A DNA stretch of 14,088 bases, taken from the NCBI GenBank assembly GCA_029263945.1, contig JARIDM010000255.1, forward strand, positions 1 through 14,088, written 5' to 3'. Positions 7,215-14,088 of the stretch are shown piece by piece. Position 1 is the first letter of the stretch; the number at the start of each line of letters is the position of its first letter. The notes beneath the pieces were generated by a model. That model was not told where the DNA came from and did no database searches. It saw only the letters and a list, made by a program, of their open reading frames with translations. A program made the position numbers and the translations under genes. The DNA comes from Sporosarcina sp. Its GTDB lineage: Bacteria; Bacillota; Bacilli; Bacillales_A; Planococcaceae.

Positions 7215-7327
7215 TCAATTTCATCATAGGATTTTATTGCGCCATCAGCACAACCTATCGTCGAGTTGAACCGTTCCCGAACAATAAGTAATGTCGTTGT
7301 CGCAGAGTAAGGTCATTATTAAATTAA
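7215..7327 (-). repeat. 113-bp palindromic element, copy C
   Basis: Full-length copy in the opposite orientation to copies B and D. It starts TCAATTTCATCAT and carries the loop complement TTGAACCGTT (7266-7275). GTAAGGTCATTATTAAATTAA is its diverged outer end. It lies in the convergent space between ypgQ and the amidase gene, 6 bp from the amidase stop codon. Sequence is more diverged than B and D but length and centre are the same. The outer arm mismatches (Cs and Ts in AATTTCAT, TTAA in place of TTGA) make it the most worn of the three full copies. Confidence 0.92.
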
Positions 7328-7333
7328 ATCATG

Positions 7334-8710
7334 TTAGTTGGGCGTATTGATTTTCGCATCTCGTTCTTGATAAAATTCACGCAAGTATGCTTCTTCATAT
7401 GCGAAGCCAGTTTTCATAAGCACTTTCTCGTTAAATGCTGCACTGGCTAATTGTAAACCAACTGGTAATCCGTTTGGCCCAACTCCACAAGGGATGGATA
7501 GCGCTGGTTGACCAGTTAAGTTAAACACCGCAGGCAAACGAATCATCATATTGAATGTACTATCTTGAATTCCGTTAATTGAAAACATTTCTTCGCCTAT
7601 TTTTTTAGTTGTATCGGGCATGGTTGGTGTCGCAATGACATCCACTGATGCAAAGACCGCTTCGAATGCAGTGAAAAGTGTTTCCTTTCTTTTTAACGCT
7701 TTCATATAATCCAACGCTGTAATAGAATGACTGGATTCAAGGGAAGCTTTCACATCATCCCCAAATGAATAGAGGGCATCTGTAATAGACTTTTCATGTA
7801 CCAGTCCAGCTTCAGCGATTCCTATACTGAAAGAGAGTGCAAGATCTTCTGGTGAAAAGGGAATATCGATTTCAATTAAAATCGCGCCTAGTTTTTCTAG
7901 GTTGCCCAGTGCTTTCATGTAAAGTTCTGAAACGTTATTTTCGATGTGCTCGTTAAAGTAATTTTTAGGTACGCCGACACGCAGTCCTCGAATATCAGTT
8001 GTCAGTGCAGCTGAATAATTTTCACCTGTCATTGCGTCCATCATACTCCCGAGGTCGCGCATGTTCTTTGTAAGCGGCCCGACATGATCAAGAGACCAAG
8101 AAATATGTCTAACATTTGAAGCGTCAATCAGGCCGTGCGTTGGTTTCAAGCCGACGATTCCCGTTGACGCCGCTGGAATTCGAATGGAACCAGCGGTATC
8201 AGTTCCAATAGAGGCAAGCCCTAAAGAAGCCGCTACAGCAGCACCTGATCCACCACTTGAACCACCTGGCGTATAGGCAGTATGCCAAGGGTTTTTAACT
8301 GCACCATAAAAAGGATTATTGGATGTAATCCCAAAAGCATATTCATGCATATTGACTTTACCAAGTGTAATGGCGCCTTCACGCTGTAGTTTTGAGACAA
8401 TCCCTGCGTTTTCAGTTGGGACAAAATTTTCTTCGATTTTTGAACCACTTGTTGTTCTGATTCCCTTCGTGTAGATGTTGTCTTTATAAGAAATAGGAAT
8501 CCCTTCAAGCAATCCAGTTTGCACACCTGCTAAATACTTTTTCTCGGCAATCTCAGCTTGTTTAAGTGCTTGTTCGGTGGTTACTGTAATGAAAGCATTT
8601 AATTCGCTCATTTCTTCAATTCGTTTTAAATGCGTGCGTGTAACTTCTACGGGTGAAAAATCTTTCGCAACATACCCATTTTTAAGTTCTTCAATAGTAA
8701 AATCAATCAT
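7334..8710 (-). CDS. Amidase-signature family hydrolase
   Basis: A 458-residue amidase-signature enzyme with the complete Ser-cisSer-Lys triad. These are Lys76 in ISYKDNIYTKG, Ser151 in PGGSSGGSG, and nucleophile Ser175 in GTDTAGSIRIPA; the 24-residue spacing between the serines is the family standard. It hydrolyses a carboxamide; the substrate is unknown. The sequence resembles GatA of tRNA-dependent amidotransferase, but no gatC or gatB is nearby, so I prefer a stand-alone amidase. I chose ATG 8710 (MIDFTIEELKNG) because GGAG (8722-8719) lies 8 bases upstream. The frame stays open to a TTG at 8824, but those 38 extra codons run through a degenerate repeat copy and are unlikely to be protein. 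The stop lies next to repeat copy C. Confidence 0.88.
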   Translation of the reverse strand: MIDFTIEELKNGYVAKDFSPVEVTRTHLKRIEEMSELNAFITVTTEQALKQAEIAEKKYLAGVQTGLLEGIPISYKDNIYTKGIRTTSGSKIEENFVPTENAGIVSKLQREGAITLGKVNMHEYAFGITSNNPFYGAVKNPWHTAYTPGGSSGGSGAAVAASLGLASIGTDTAGSIRIPAASTGIVGLKPTHGLIDASNVRHISWSLDHVGPLTKNMRDLGSMMDAMTGENYSAALTTDIRGLRVGVPKNYFNEHIENNVSELYMKALGNLEKLGAILIEIDIPFSPEDLALSFSIGIAEAGLVHEKSITDALYSFGDDVKASLESSHSITALDYMKALKRKETLFTAFEAVFASVDVIATPTMPDTTKKIGEEMFSINGIQDSTFNMMIRLPAVFNLTGQPALSIPCGVGPNGLPVGLQLASAAFNEKVLMKTGFAYEEAYLREFYQERDAKINTPN

Positions 8711-8725
8711 TTTGTCAGCTCCATC

Positions 8726-8850
8726 AGATTTAATAGTTTGTAAAACTGTACTTAGCTTAGCGTACCATAACTTATCATCGTTTGAGAACGCTTCAACTAA
8801 AAGGGACGTGTGATGTTGTAGCAATAAAGTTTTAGGATGAAATAAATTGA
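8726..8850 (+). repeat. Degenerate copy (E) of the palindromic element
   Basis: The loop region GAGAACGCTTCAAC (8785-8798) matches GGGAACGGTTCAAC of copy D. GTAGCAATAAA (8818-8828) and AAATTGA (8844-8850) match the right arm. AGATTTAATA (8727-8736) resembles the left end. The centre-to-right-end distance agrees with the full copies. Overall identity is low and the left arm is poorly conserved, so this may be an old copy or a related element. It occupies the divergent space between the amidase and acetyltransferase genes, and probably includes promoter sequence for one or both. Confidence 0.5.
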
Positions 8851-8878
8851 ATTCGGATTCGTAAAGGAGAATATTGAG

Positions 8879-9442
8879 ATGAAAGAATTAACAATTGAAA
8901 CAGAACGACTCATTTTGAGGCCTTTTAAACAAGAAGATTATCAAGAATGGGCAAAAGGCTTTAATGATCGACTGCCCTCACAACATAAATATGATGAAGG
9001 GTATGACCCAGATTCTTGGCAATATACAAAGGAATGGTTTATTGATTGGATTGAAGAGTTTAGAGAAGAAGCTGAAAGAGACGAATTATATATACTCGGT
9101 ATTTTTAGAAAAGAAGATGGCATGAGTATCGGTAATGTGGAACTCGTCCCGATATTAAGGATGGATTATAATTGGGCGATGATGGGTTATAGCATTCACA
9201 ATCAATTTTTTAGGCAAGGATACGGGAAAGAAAGTGTAGAGGCAGCCGTGAAATTGTTTTTCTCTACATTGAATTTCCACCGGATTGAATTACATATTAA
9301 CGTGGACAATGAACCTTCCAAAAAGTTAGCAGAAAATAGTGGTTTTCAGTACGAGTGTACGCGAGAACAATTCTTTTATGAAGGCGGTAAATGGATTGAC
9401 CAATTAATATACTATCAAAACCGAAAAGCAACGCGTATTTAA
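8879..9442 (+). CDS. GNAT-family N-acetyltransferase (RimJ/RimL type)
   Basis: A 187-residue protein of the RimJ/RimL branch of the GNAT acetyltransferases. It opens with ETERLILRPFKQEDYQEW (7-24). It has the acetyl-CoA pyrophosphate loop RQGYGKES (112-119), preceded by WAMMGYSIHNQF, and the NEPSKKLAENSGFQYE segment (144-159). It ends with FYEGGKWIDQLIYY, the usual end of this group. It should transfer acetyl from acetyl-CoA to an amine of a protein N-terminus or small molecule; the substrate is unknown. The start is supported by AAAGGAGA (8863-8870), 8 bases upstream. It is monocistronic and ends at a terminator shared with niaR. Confidence 0.9.
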   Translation: MKELTIETERLILRPFKQEDYQEWAKGFNDRLPSQHKYDEGYDPDSWQYTKEWFIDWIEEFREEAERDELYILGIFRKEDGMSIGNVELVPILRMDYNWAMMGYSIHNQFFRQGYGKESVEAAVKLFFSTLNFHRIELHINVDNEPSKKLAENSGFQYECTREQFFYEGGKWIDQLIYYQNRKATRI

Positions 9443-9450
9443 AAAGGAAA

Positions 9451-9488
9451 ATGCTGAAGAAAGAGTAGAGATACTCGATCTTCAGCAT
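9451..9488. terminator. Bidirectional terminator between the acetyltransferase gene and niaR
   Basis: ATGCTGAAGA (9451-9460) pairs perfectly with TCTTCAGCAT (9479-9488). After a 2-nt internal loop, GAGTA (9463-9467) pairs with TACTC (9472-9476) around a GAGA tetraloop. Six T follow on the plus strand (9488-9493). On the minus strand the hairpin is followed by TTTTCCTTTTT. Both convergent transcripts should stop here. Confidence 0.93.
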
Positions 9489-9491
9489 TTT

Positions 9492-10028
9492 TTATTCCAC
9501 AAGAATCCCAGCTTTTCTTAACGCGTTTTCAGCACTTTTGATTTCATCTGGATGACTGGCAATAATTGTATGGAGATGAATGCCATCTGTTAATTCTAGA
9601 AGGAATGCTGCATTTTTTTGTTCAATGTTTTGGATGAACTTTTCCACCTCATACCGGTTGGAAACCATCACAGAAGCAGTAAGGTCTCCGTATACTTGGT
9701 GTTCAATTTTGACATCTTTTACTGTGATGCCGTGATCTACTAGAATGTTAAGTTCTTCCATAGCTTGCTCTGGTGTATGGGCGCAAACAATGATTTTCTC
9801 TATTTGTTTAGGGTCAACTTGAGGATGTATGTATAGATAGCCTCTACTCGTTGCCATAATCGGTTCGCCTTTTGCTTTCAATAACGTGATATCGCCGACG
9901 ATCACTTGTCGACTGACATTTGTGCGTTCTCCTAATTCTCTTCCTGGAATCGGAGCCTGTGCTTTTTTCAGTGTTTCAATTAGTAAATTACGTCTTTCAG
10001 TTCCTAATACTTTTTCGTTAATACTCAT
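9492..10028 (-). CDS. niaR: NiaR, niacin-responsive transcriptional repressor of NAD synthesis
   Basis: A 178-residue protein (Bacillus NiaR/YrxA is about 180). It has an N-terminal winged helix-turn-helix (about 8-65: TERRNLLIETL, GRELGERTNVSRQVIVGDITLLKAKG) and a C-terminal 3H domain. The metal-binding residues of the 3H domain can be placed: His84 in CAHTPEQAMEE, Glu92, and His151 and His153 in GIHLHTI. The spacing matches that known for the Thermotoga NiaR structure. In the family, nicotinate is the co-repressor. It is the second gene after nifS (31-bp gap), so it is expected to be autoregulated through the palindrome at 11301-11310. The ribosome site is AGGGGGC, about 9 bases before the ATG. 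Confidence 0.93.
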   Translation of the reverse strand: MSINEKVLGTERRNLLIETLKKAQAPIPGRELGERTNVSRQVIVGDITLLKAKGEPIMATSRGYLYIHPQVDPKQIEKIIVCAHTPEQAMEELNILVDHGITVKDVKIEHQVYGDLTASVMVSNRYEVEKFIQNIEQKNAAFLLELTDGIHLHTIIASHPDEIKSAENALRKAGILVE

Positions 10029-10059
10029 ATGACTCGCCCCCTGATGTTCATCTTGCTAC

Positions 10060-11229
10060 TCATTTTATCACAGATACAAGGGAAGATGTTTTTGTTCTTT
10101 GTAATTGTTGTTGGATCTGAATCATCCGATCTGCTAATGTCATGACACTATGTAACGTTGTGCTTTTCCCAAATGAAATACGAATAAACTCTTTTGCTTG
10201 TTCTGGCTCAATTTTGAGCGCAATCATAATTTTAGAAGCGTTAAGTTGACCGACTTGGCAAGCGCTCCCTGTTGAAATGGCATATCCGTGTCGGTTTAGT
10301 TCTAACATCATGAGTTGGCCCTCGGTTTGGCGTGTTCTTAGCCCAACAATATGTGGCAGTTGGTTCTTTTTGTTGGTTGCACTATAAATCGAGAAGAATT
10401 CTGGATAAGTTGACAGCTTGGAGACGAAAAGATCACGGAAACTTTGCATAGAATTTTCACGGTCTATGGTAGGTTCAAGTTGGCTGAGTGCTTCCGACAT
10501 CGCTGCAATTGCAGGCACATTGAGTGTTCCGCCTCTAAAACCAGCTTCATGAATTAACCCAGGAAAAACAGGCACAATTCGGTGACGTGGATGAATGTAG
10601 GCAATCCCGATTCCTTTTGGTCCATAAAACTTATGCCCAGAAAGCGTTAAACTATCGACACATTTTGCGATATTTTCAAGCTCAATTTTCCCAAAAGATT
10701 GCACACAATCACTATGGAGGAGAATCCCATGTGTATTTGCCAGTAAAGCAATCTCTTCAATGGGCTGAATTATACCGATTTCTGGGTTGCTATGCTGTAC
10801 GCTGATTAGAATCGTTTCATCTGTAATCGCCTTCGCCAATAAATTTAGATCCACAGTTCCTTCTTTTATAAAAGGAATTTTAGTAATTGAAAATCCATCG
10901 TCTTCCAAGTATTCAAACGCAGAATCGACAGAGGGGTGTTCGCCTAGCGTCGTAATGATGTGTTTGCCTTTATGTTGGTTCGCTTTTGCGAGTGAAATAA
11001 TAGACAGTAAATTACTTTCGGTCCCTCCGCTTGTGAAATAAATGCCCTCGACATCTACGCCTAAACGACTGGCAAACTGGTTTCGACAGTAGGTCACGAT
11101 GTTTTTTGCTTCACTGCCAATTTCGTGAAGACTTGTCGTATTTCCGTAACAATGCTGCGAAAAGTTTTCATACACTTTTGCGGCTTGTGGGTGTAAAGGG
11201 GTTGAAGCTGCATAATCAAAATAATGCAT
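10060..11229 (-). CDS. nifS: NifS-type cysteine desulfurase of the NAD cluster
   Basis: A 389-residue class V aminotransferase-fold enzyme using pyridoxal phosphate. Visible residues are GGTES (68-72), HSNPEIG (146-152), HSDCVQ with Asp174, the Schiff-base Lys200 in LSGHKFYGPKG, and the catalytic Cys324 in STGSACQVGQ. It releases sulfur from cysteine as a persulfide. In Bacillus the divergent nifS gene next to nadB is thought to serve maturation of the NadA 4Fe-4S cluster, and the same layout here supports that job. The start is supported by AGAGGAGGT (11245-11237), 7 bases upstream. A perfect -35 TTGACA on the minus strand (11306-11301) lies inside the NiaR operator. Confidence 0.94.
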   Translation of the reverse strand: MHYFDYAASTPLHPQAAKVYENFSQHCYGNTTSLHEIGSEAKNIVTYCRNQFASRLGVDVEGIYFTSGGTESNLLSIISLAKANQHKGKHIITTLGEHPSVDSAFEYLEDDGFSITKIPFIKEGTVDLNLLAKAITDETILISVQHSNPEIGIIQPIEEIALLANTHGILLHSDCVQSFGKIELENIAKCVDSLTLSGHKFYGPKGIGIAYIHPRHRIVPVFPGLIHEAGFRGGTLNVPAIAAMSEALSQLEPTIDRENSMQSFRDLFVSKLSTYPEFFSIYSATNKKNQLPHIVGLRTRQTEGQLMMLELNRHGYAISTGSACQVGQLNASKIMIALKIEPEQAKEFIRISFGKSTTLHSVMTLADRMIQIQQQLQRTKTSSLVSVIK

Positions 11230-11268
11230 GTGAAATACCTCCTCTAAAAAGTTCAGACTAAATTCATC

Positions 11269-11296
11269 TTGTCATATTTCTAAAGTTATGTAAAGA
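11269..11296 (+). promoter_or_regulatory. Probable promoter of the nadBCA operon
   Basis: TTGTCA (11269-11274) and TAAAGA (11291-11296) are spaced by 16 bp. The predicted start (about 11303) falls inside the NiaR palindrome, the expected geometry for repression by NiaR. The -10 match is moderate. Confidence 0.5.
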
Positions 11297-11300
11297 TAGG

Positions 11301-11310
11301 TGTCAAGACA
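11301..11310. promoter_or_regulatory. NiaR operator shared by nifS-niaR and nadBCA
   Basis: TGTCAAGACA is a perfect TGTC-n2-GACA palindrome matching the known NiaR box. On the minus strand it contains TTGACA (11306-11301), the likely -35 of nifS, with TTAGAA about 17 bp further. On the plus strand it covers the predicted nadB transcript start. A half-site TTGTCA occurs at 11269-11274. One bound repressor dimer could block both operons. Confidence 0.85.
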
Positions 11311-11334
11311 GTTAGGTGCTTGAGGAGGATTTAC

Positions 11335-12909
11335 GTGAAATCATATGACTGTATTATTGTCGGAAGCGGCATTTCAGCATTTCAATTAGCCAAACATCTG
11401 GACAAGAATAAGCAGGTATTGATCATTACGAAATTAACTAAAGAGAAGAATAATTCCTTTAAAGCGCAAGGTGGCATTGCGGCTGCGATGTCAAATGATG
11501 ATGATTGGCGATTGCATTATGAAGACACCATTCAAGCAGGGTGTTCATTTCAAAAAGCGCAAGAAGTAGAGGCCCTTGTTAAAAATGGCCCTGCGTTAAT
11601 TCAGTCCTTAATAGACGAGGGGGTTCCCTTCGATTTGAATGAGGAAGGTGACATCCGATTTGGTATGGAAGGCGCCCATTCGCGTAAACGAATTGTTCAT
11701 AGTGGTGGGGATGCAACTGGCAAAAATGTGATGGCCCATTTACAGACGACAACTAACGATAATATTGAAGTCATTGAAAATCAATTTGTCTACGAATGTA
11801 TCATGTCACCGACGAGCAATAGATGCATTGGGATTCGGTCAAAAAGCCAAGAAGGTAAAAACTACCAATACTTCGCACAAAGCATCGTCCTTGCAACAGG
11901 TGGAATGGGTGGGTTATACAAATCTACTTCAAATGAATCGTCTATTACTGGAGATGGACTTGCACTTGCTTATCGTGCAGGGGCAGAATTAGTAGATCTG
12001 GAATTTGTACAATTCCACCCGACATTGCTCCACGTAAATGGTGCATGTAAAGGATTAATTTCTGAAGCTGTAAGAGGGGCTGGCGCAGTCCTATATAAAG
12101 GTAACGGAGAAAGATTAATGGGGAATGAACCGCCATTTTTTGACTTGGCCCCTCGTCATATTGTAGCCAAATCAATTTATGAAGCACGTACTTCGGGTAG
12201 TGAAGTGTTTTTGGATATTTCGATGATTCAAGATTTTTCTACGAAATTCCCGACCATTGCTTCTCTTTGTGAAGAAAATGGCATTTCGATCAATGAGGGG
12301 GCTATACCCGTTATTCCTGGTGCTCATTTTCTAATGGGTGGAATTTCTGTGAATGCGAATGGTGAAACAACAGTGAAGGGACTATTTGCCGTTGGAGAAG
12401 CGGCCGCAACGGGTGTTCATGGCGCAAATAGGCTGGCTAGTAATTCGTTGTTAGAAGGACTTTATTATGGCAAGAAAATCGCACAATACTTAAATGAGTT
12501 GTCAGATGAGGGCGCACAGGAATTTATTGAGGTACGTACAAAAGAATCTGTGGAAATCTTAGAACTACCTACAAAAAAAGAGATTCAAGACAAAATGCTG
12601 CATAATTGTGGGATTGTCAGAACCCAAGTTCAACTCGAAAACGTATCAAAATGGCTTGAAAAATATGCCGTAGCACATGAATCCCTCGCTTCCTATCAAA
12701 CGCCACAAATTGAAAGGCTGTTTATGTTACAAGTAGCCAAGCTTATCGTAACTGCGGCATTAACAAGAGAAGAAAGTAGAGGGGCACATCAACGAGCAGA
12801 TTTTCTTGAAACAAGCAACGAATGGCAAGATATTCATATGATTCAAAGCAAAAAAGGAATAGAAAAGAGGGCTTTATATGAACAATCTCAAGTTGAAGTC
12901 AATGCTTGA
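11335..12909 (+). CDS. nadB: L-aspartate oxidase
   Basis: A 524-residue flavoprotein (Bacillus NadB is about 530). It has the dinucleotide-binding GSGISA (10-15), AQGGIAAA (44-51), HSRKRIVHSGGDATGK (115-130) of the active site, ATGGMGGLY, EFVQFHPT, GANRLASNSLLEG (363-375) and ESRGAH (480-485). It oxidises L-aspartate to iminoaspartate, the first step of de novo NAD synthesis, using FAD. I chose GTG 11335 because GAGGAGGA (11322-11329) is 5 bases upstream; the TTG at 11320 overlaps that site. The end overlaps nadC by 32 bp. Regulation by NiaR is inferred from the palindrome just upstream. Confidence 0.95.
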   Translation: MKSYDCIIVGSGISAFQLAKHLDKNKQVLIITKLTKEKNNSFKAQGGIAAAMSNDDDWRLHYEDTIQAGCSFQKAQEVEALVKNGPALIQSLIDEGVPFDLNEEGDIRFGMEGAHSRKRIVHSGGDATGKNVMAHLQTTTNDNIEVIENQFVYECIMSPTSNRCIGIRSKSQEGKNYQYFAQSIVLATGGMGGLYKSTSNESSITGDGLALAYRAGAELVDLEFVQFHPTLLHVNGACKGLISEAVRGAGAVLYKGNGERLMGNEPPFFDLAPRHIVAKSIYEARTSGSEVFLDISMIQDFSTKFPTIASLCEENGISINEGAIPVIPGAHFLMGGISVNANGETTVKGLFAVGEAAATGVHGANRLASNSLLEGLYYGKKIAQYLNELSDEGAQEFIEVRTKESVEILELPTKKEIQDKMLHNCGIVRTQVQLENVSKWLEKYAVAHESLASYQTPQIERLFMLQVAKLIVTAALTREESRGAHQRADFLETSNEWQDIHMIQSKKGIEKRALYEQSQVEVNA

Positions 12910-13726
12910 AACGTTTTACATAGAAGATATTGGCGATGAAGATTTATCGAGTACTTATTTATTTCCTGAAACTGCAGTCGGAGAAATGAATTTAGTGGCA
13001 AAAATGGCAGGTGTGTTTTGCGGACAACAAATAATTGAAGAATGTTCGAGCGTAATCGATCACGCAACAGAGGTGATTTGTCATGTGAAAGACGGCGCAC
13101 CAATTTGTGAAGGGCAAATCATTGCCACACTCAAAGGGAGCGTACAAAGCCTATTGAAAAGTGAACGTGTAATGCTGAATTTAATTCAACGGATGAGTGG
13201 TATTTCCACGGCGACCCATGAAGTTGTTGAAGAAATAGAAGGAACAGCAACTAAAATTTGCGACACTCGAAAAACGATGCCAGGTCTACGGATGCTCGAC
13301 AAGTATGCAGTTCGTATAGGAGGTGGTTTTAATCACCGCTTCGGGTTATATGATGCCGTCATGTTAAAAGATAACCACCTTGCATTTGCTGGGTCCATTA
13401 AAAATGCAGTACATACGGTGCGGGAAGCCATTGGACACACCGTGAAAATCGAAGTTGAAATTGAAACGGAACAAGCACTACGAGAAGCAGTAGAAGCACA
13501 AGCAGATATTATTATGTTTGACAACTGTACGCCAGCAGAGATTAAAAAGTGGCGACAAGTTGTGCCTGCTTCCATTATTACGGAAGCCTCAGGAATGATT
13601 ACAAAAGAAACGGTTCGAGATTATGCACATGCAGGAGTCGACTATATTTCGCTAGGTTATTTAACACACTCAGTAAAAGCATTCGATATAAGTGCAAACC
13701 TATCGATACTTGAGTCGATTTCATAA
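12878..13726 (+). CDS. nadC: Nicotinate-nucleotide pyrophosphorylase (quinolinate phosphoribosyltransferase)
   Basis: A 282-residue enzyme with the full family signature: ERVMLNLIQRMSGISTAT (96-113), TRKTMPGLR (130-138), KYAVRIGGGFNHR (142-154), MLKDNH (162-167), IEVEIE (191-196), MFDN (213-216), EASG (236-239) and SLGYLTHS (258-265). It converts quinolinate and phosphoribosyl pyrophosphate to nicotinate mononucleotide. ATG 12878 lies inside nadB (32-bp overlap), with AAGAGG 7 bases upstream, so translation is likely coupled. Oddity: the last three codons (Ser280, Ile281, Ser282) and the TAA stop lie inside the left arm of repeat copy D, so the element sets the natural C-terminus. One motif residue differs from many relatives: EASGM where EASGG is common. 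Confidence 0.95.
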   Translation: MNNLKLKSMLETFYIEDIGDEDLSSTYLFPETAVGEMNLVAKMAGVFCGQQIIEECSSVIDHATEVICHVKDGAPICEGQIIATLKGSVQSLLKSERVMLNLIQRMSGISTATHEVVEEIEGTATKICDTRKTMPGLRMLDKYAVRIGGGFNHRFGLYDAVMLKDNHLAFAGSIKNAVHTVREAIGHTVKIEVEIETEQALREAVEAQADIIMFDNCTPAEIKKWRQVVPASIITEASGMITKETVRDYAHAGVDYISLGYLTHSVKAFDISANLSILESIS

Positions 13727-13827
13727 TGACCTTATTCTGCTACAACGACGCAACCAATCGTTCGGGAACGGTTCAACCCGACGATAGGTTGTGGTGGTGT
13801 AGCAATAAAACCCGATTATGAAATTGA
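13715..13827 (+). repeat. 113-bp palindromic element, copy D, inside the nad operon
   Basis: Best-preserved copy. The arms run from TCGATTTCATAAT (13715-13727) to ATTATGAAATTGA (13815-13827). They pair along about 51 bases, ending in CGGG, loop AACGGTTCAA (13767-13776), CCCG. It overlaps the end of nadC and fills most of the nadC-nadA gap, 30 bp before the nadA start. No T-run follows, so it is not an ordinary terminator. In the transcript it should form a very long hairpin, which could affect processing or nadA expression. Confidence 0.95.
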
Positions 13828-13857
13828 TTGACTTACAAAATAAATGGAGGTTTTATC

Positions 13858-14088
13858 ATGTCACTTTTACACTATTTTGAAGAACAAAAGAGTGGTACAT
13901 TACCTGAAAGGTATTACGACTTATCTATAGAAGAAATTGAATCCCGAATACGGAAGATAAAAGAGGAATTAGGTCATAAACTCTTTATTCCAGGTCATCA
14001 TTATCAAAAAGATGAAGTGATTCAGTTTGCAGATGTAGCAGGAGATTCTTTGCAACTTGCACAGCTTTGCGCTGAAAATACAGCAGCT
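13858..14088 (+). CDS. nadA: Quinolinate synthase, N-terminal part (cut by window end)
   Basis: The first 77 codons of an open frame that runs off the window. The product contains LFIPGHHYQKDEVIQFADVAG (43-63) and GDSLQLAQLCAE, which is the NadA substrate-binding start including the HHYQ motif. The enzyme condenses iminoaspartate with dihydroxyacetone phosphate to quinolinate and carries an oxygen-sensitive 4Fe-4S cluster. The cluster cysteines lie beyond the window. The ribosome site GGAGG (13846-13850) is 7 bases before the ATG. It is the third gene of the operon after nadB and nadC, but separated from nadC by repeat copy D rather than overlapping. Confidence 0.95.
   Translation, partial: MSLLHYFEEQKSGTLPERYYDLSIEEIESRIRKIKEELGHKLFIPGHHYQKDEVIQFADVAGDSLQLAQLCAENTAA

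Noticed and set aside
7334..8710. Calling the amidase GatA of the Glu-tRNA amidotransferase
   Set aside because: Only the general amidase signature is shared, the gene stands alone without gatC or gatB, and its length and C-terminus do not decide the matter.
11320..11334. TTG at 11320 as the nadB start
   Set aside because: It overlaps the ribosome site GAGGAGGA; GTG 11335 has correct spacing and gives the usual NadB N-terminus.
13759..13781. Resemblance of the element loop (GGTTCAA) to a tRNA T-arm
   Set aside because: No acceptor, D or anticodon arm can be built around it, and copy B lacks the exact GGTTC. Treated as chance.
5720..13827. CRISPR array or insertion sequence as the source of the repeats
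   Set aside because: Copies are kilobases apart, palindromic and on both strands, with no spacers. No transposase or Cas gene is present in the window.

Overview
The window looks like chromosome of a low-GC, Gram-positive Bacillales bacterium. The gene set matches Bacillus-type genes (DynA/YpbR dynamin, YpeQ, CspD, YpgQ, NiaR and the divergent nifS / nadBCA cluster), ribosome-binding sites are strong GGAGG types, and TTG and GTG starts are used. A Planococcaceae or Sporosarcina-like host is my guess from general impression only; no 16S or other phylogenetic marker is present.

Layout. 1-195: intergenic, with a shortened copy of a repeat and an extended -10 promoter. 196-5246 (+): two-headed dynamin GTPase dynA, a two-domain sulfurtransferase whose ATG directly follows the dynA stop, and a small metallophosphoesterase, ending in a bidirectional terminator. 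5279-5668 (-): an RNase H-like protein. 5888-6076 (+): a small Cys-rich ypeQ-type protein. 6119-6328 (-): a cold-shock protein with a clear promoter. 6477-7112 (+): an HD-domain phosphohydrolase (ypgQ type). 7334-8710 (-): an amidase-signature hydrolase. 8879-9442 (+): a RimJ/RimL-type acetyltransferase, then a second bidirectional terminator. 9492-11229 (-): niaR and a nifS-type cysteine desulfurase. 11335-14088 (+): nadB, nadC and the first 77 codons of nadA.

The right third is a complete regulatory unit for de novo NAD synthesis. NadB oxidises aspartate, NadA makes quinolinate, and NadC makes nicotinate mononucleotide. NifS supplies sulfur, presumably for the NadA iron-sulfur cluster. NiaR is the nicotinate-responsive repressor. 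One perfect palindrome, TGTCAAGACA (11301-11310), lies over the probable promoters of both divergent operons.

The most unusual content is a family of interspersed palindromic elements. Three copies are exactly 113 bp long (5720-5832, 7215-7327, 13715-13827). One is internally deleted (80-130) and one is degenerate (about 8726-8850). Each full copy can fold almost completely into one long hairpin with a near-invariant 10-nt loop (AACGNTTCAA). Some stem positions change in a compensatory way between copies. One copy sits inside the nad operon between nadC and nadA and supplies the last three codons and stop codon of nadC. Nothing in the window encodes a transposase for these elements. I do not know whether the family has been described; it is the best candidate here for something new.
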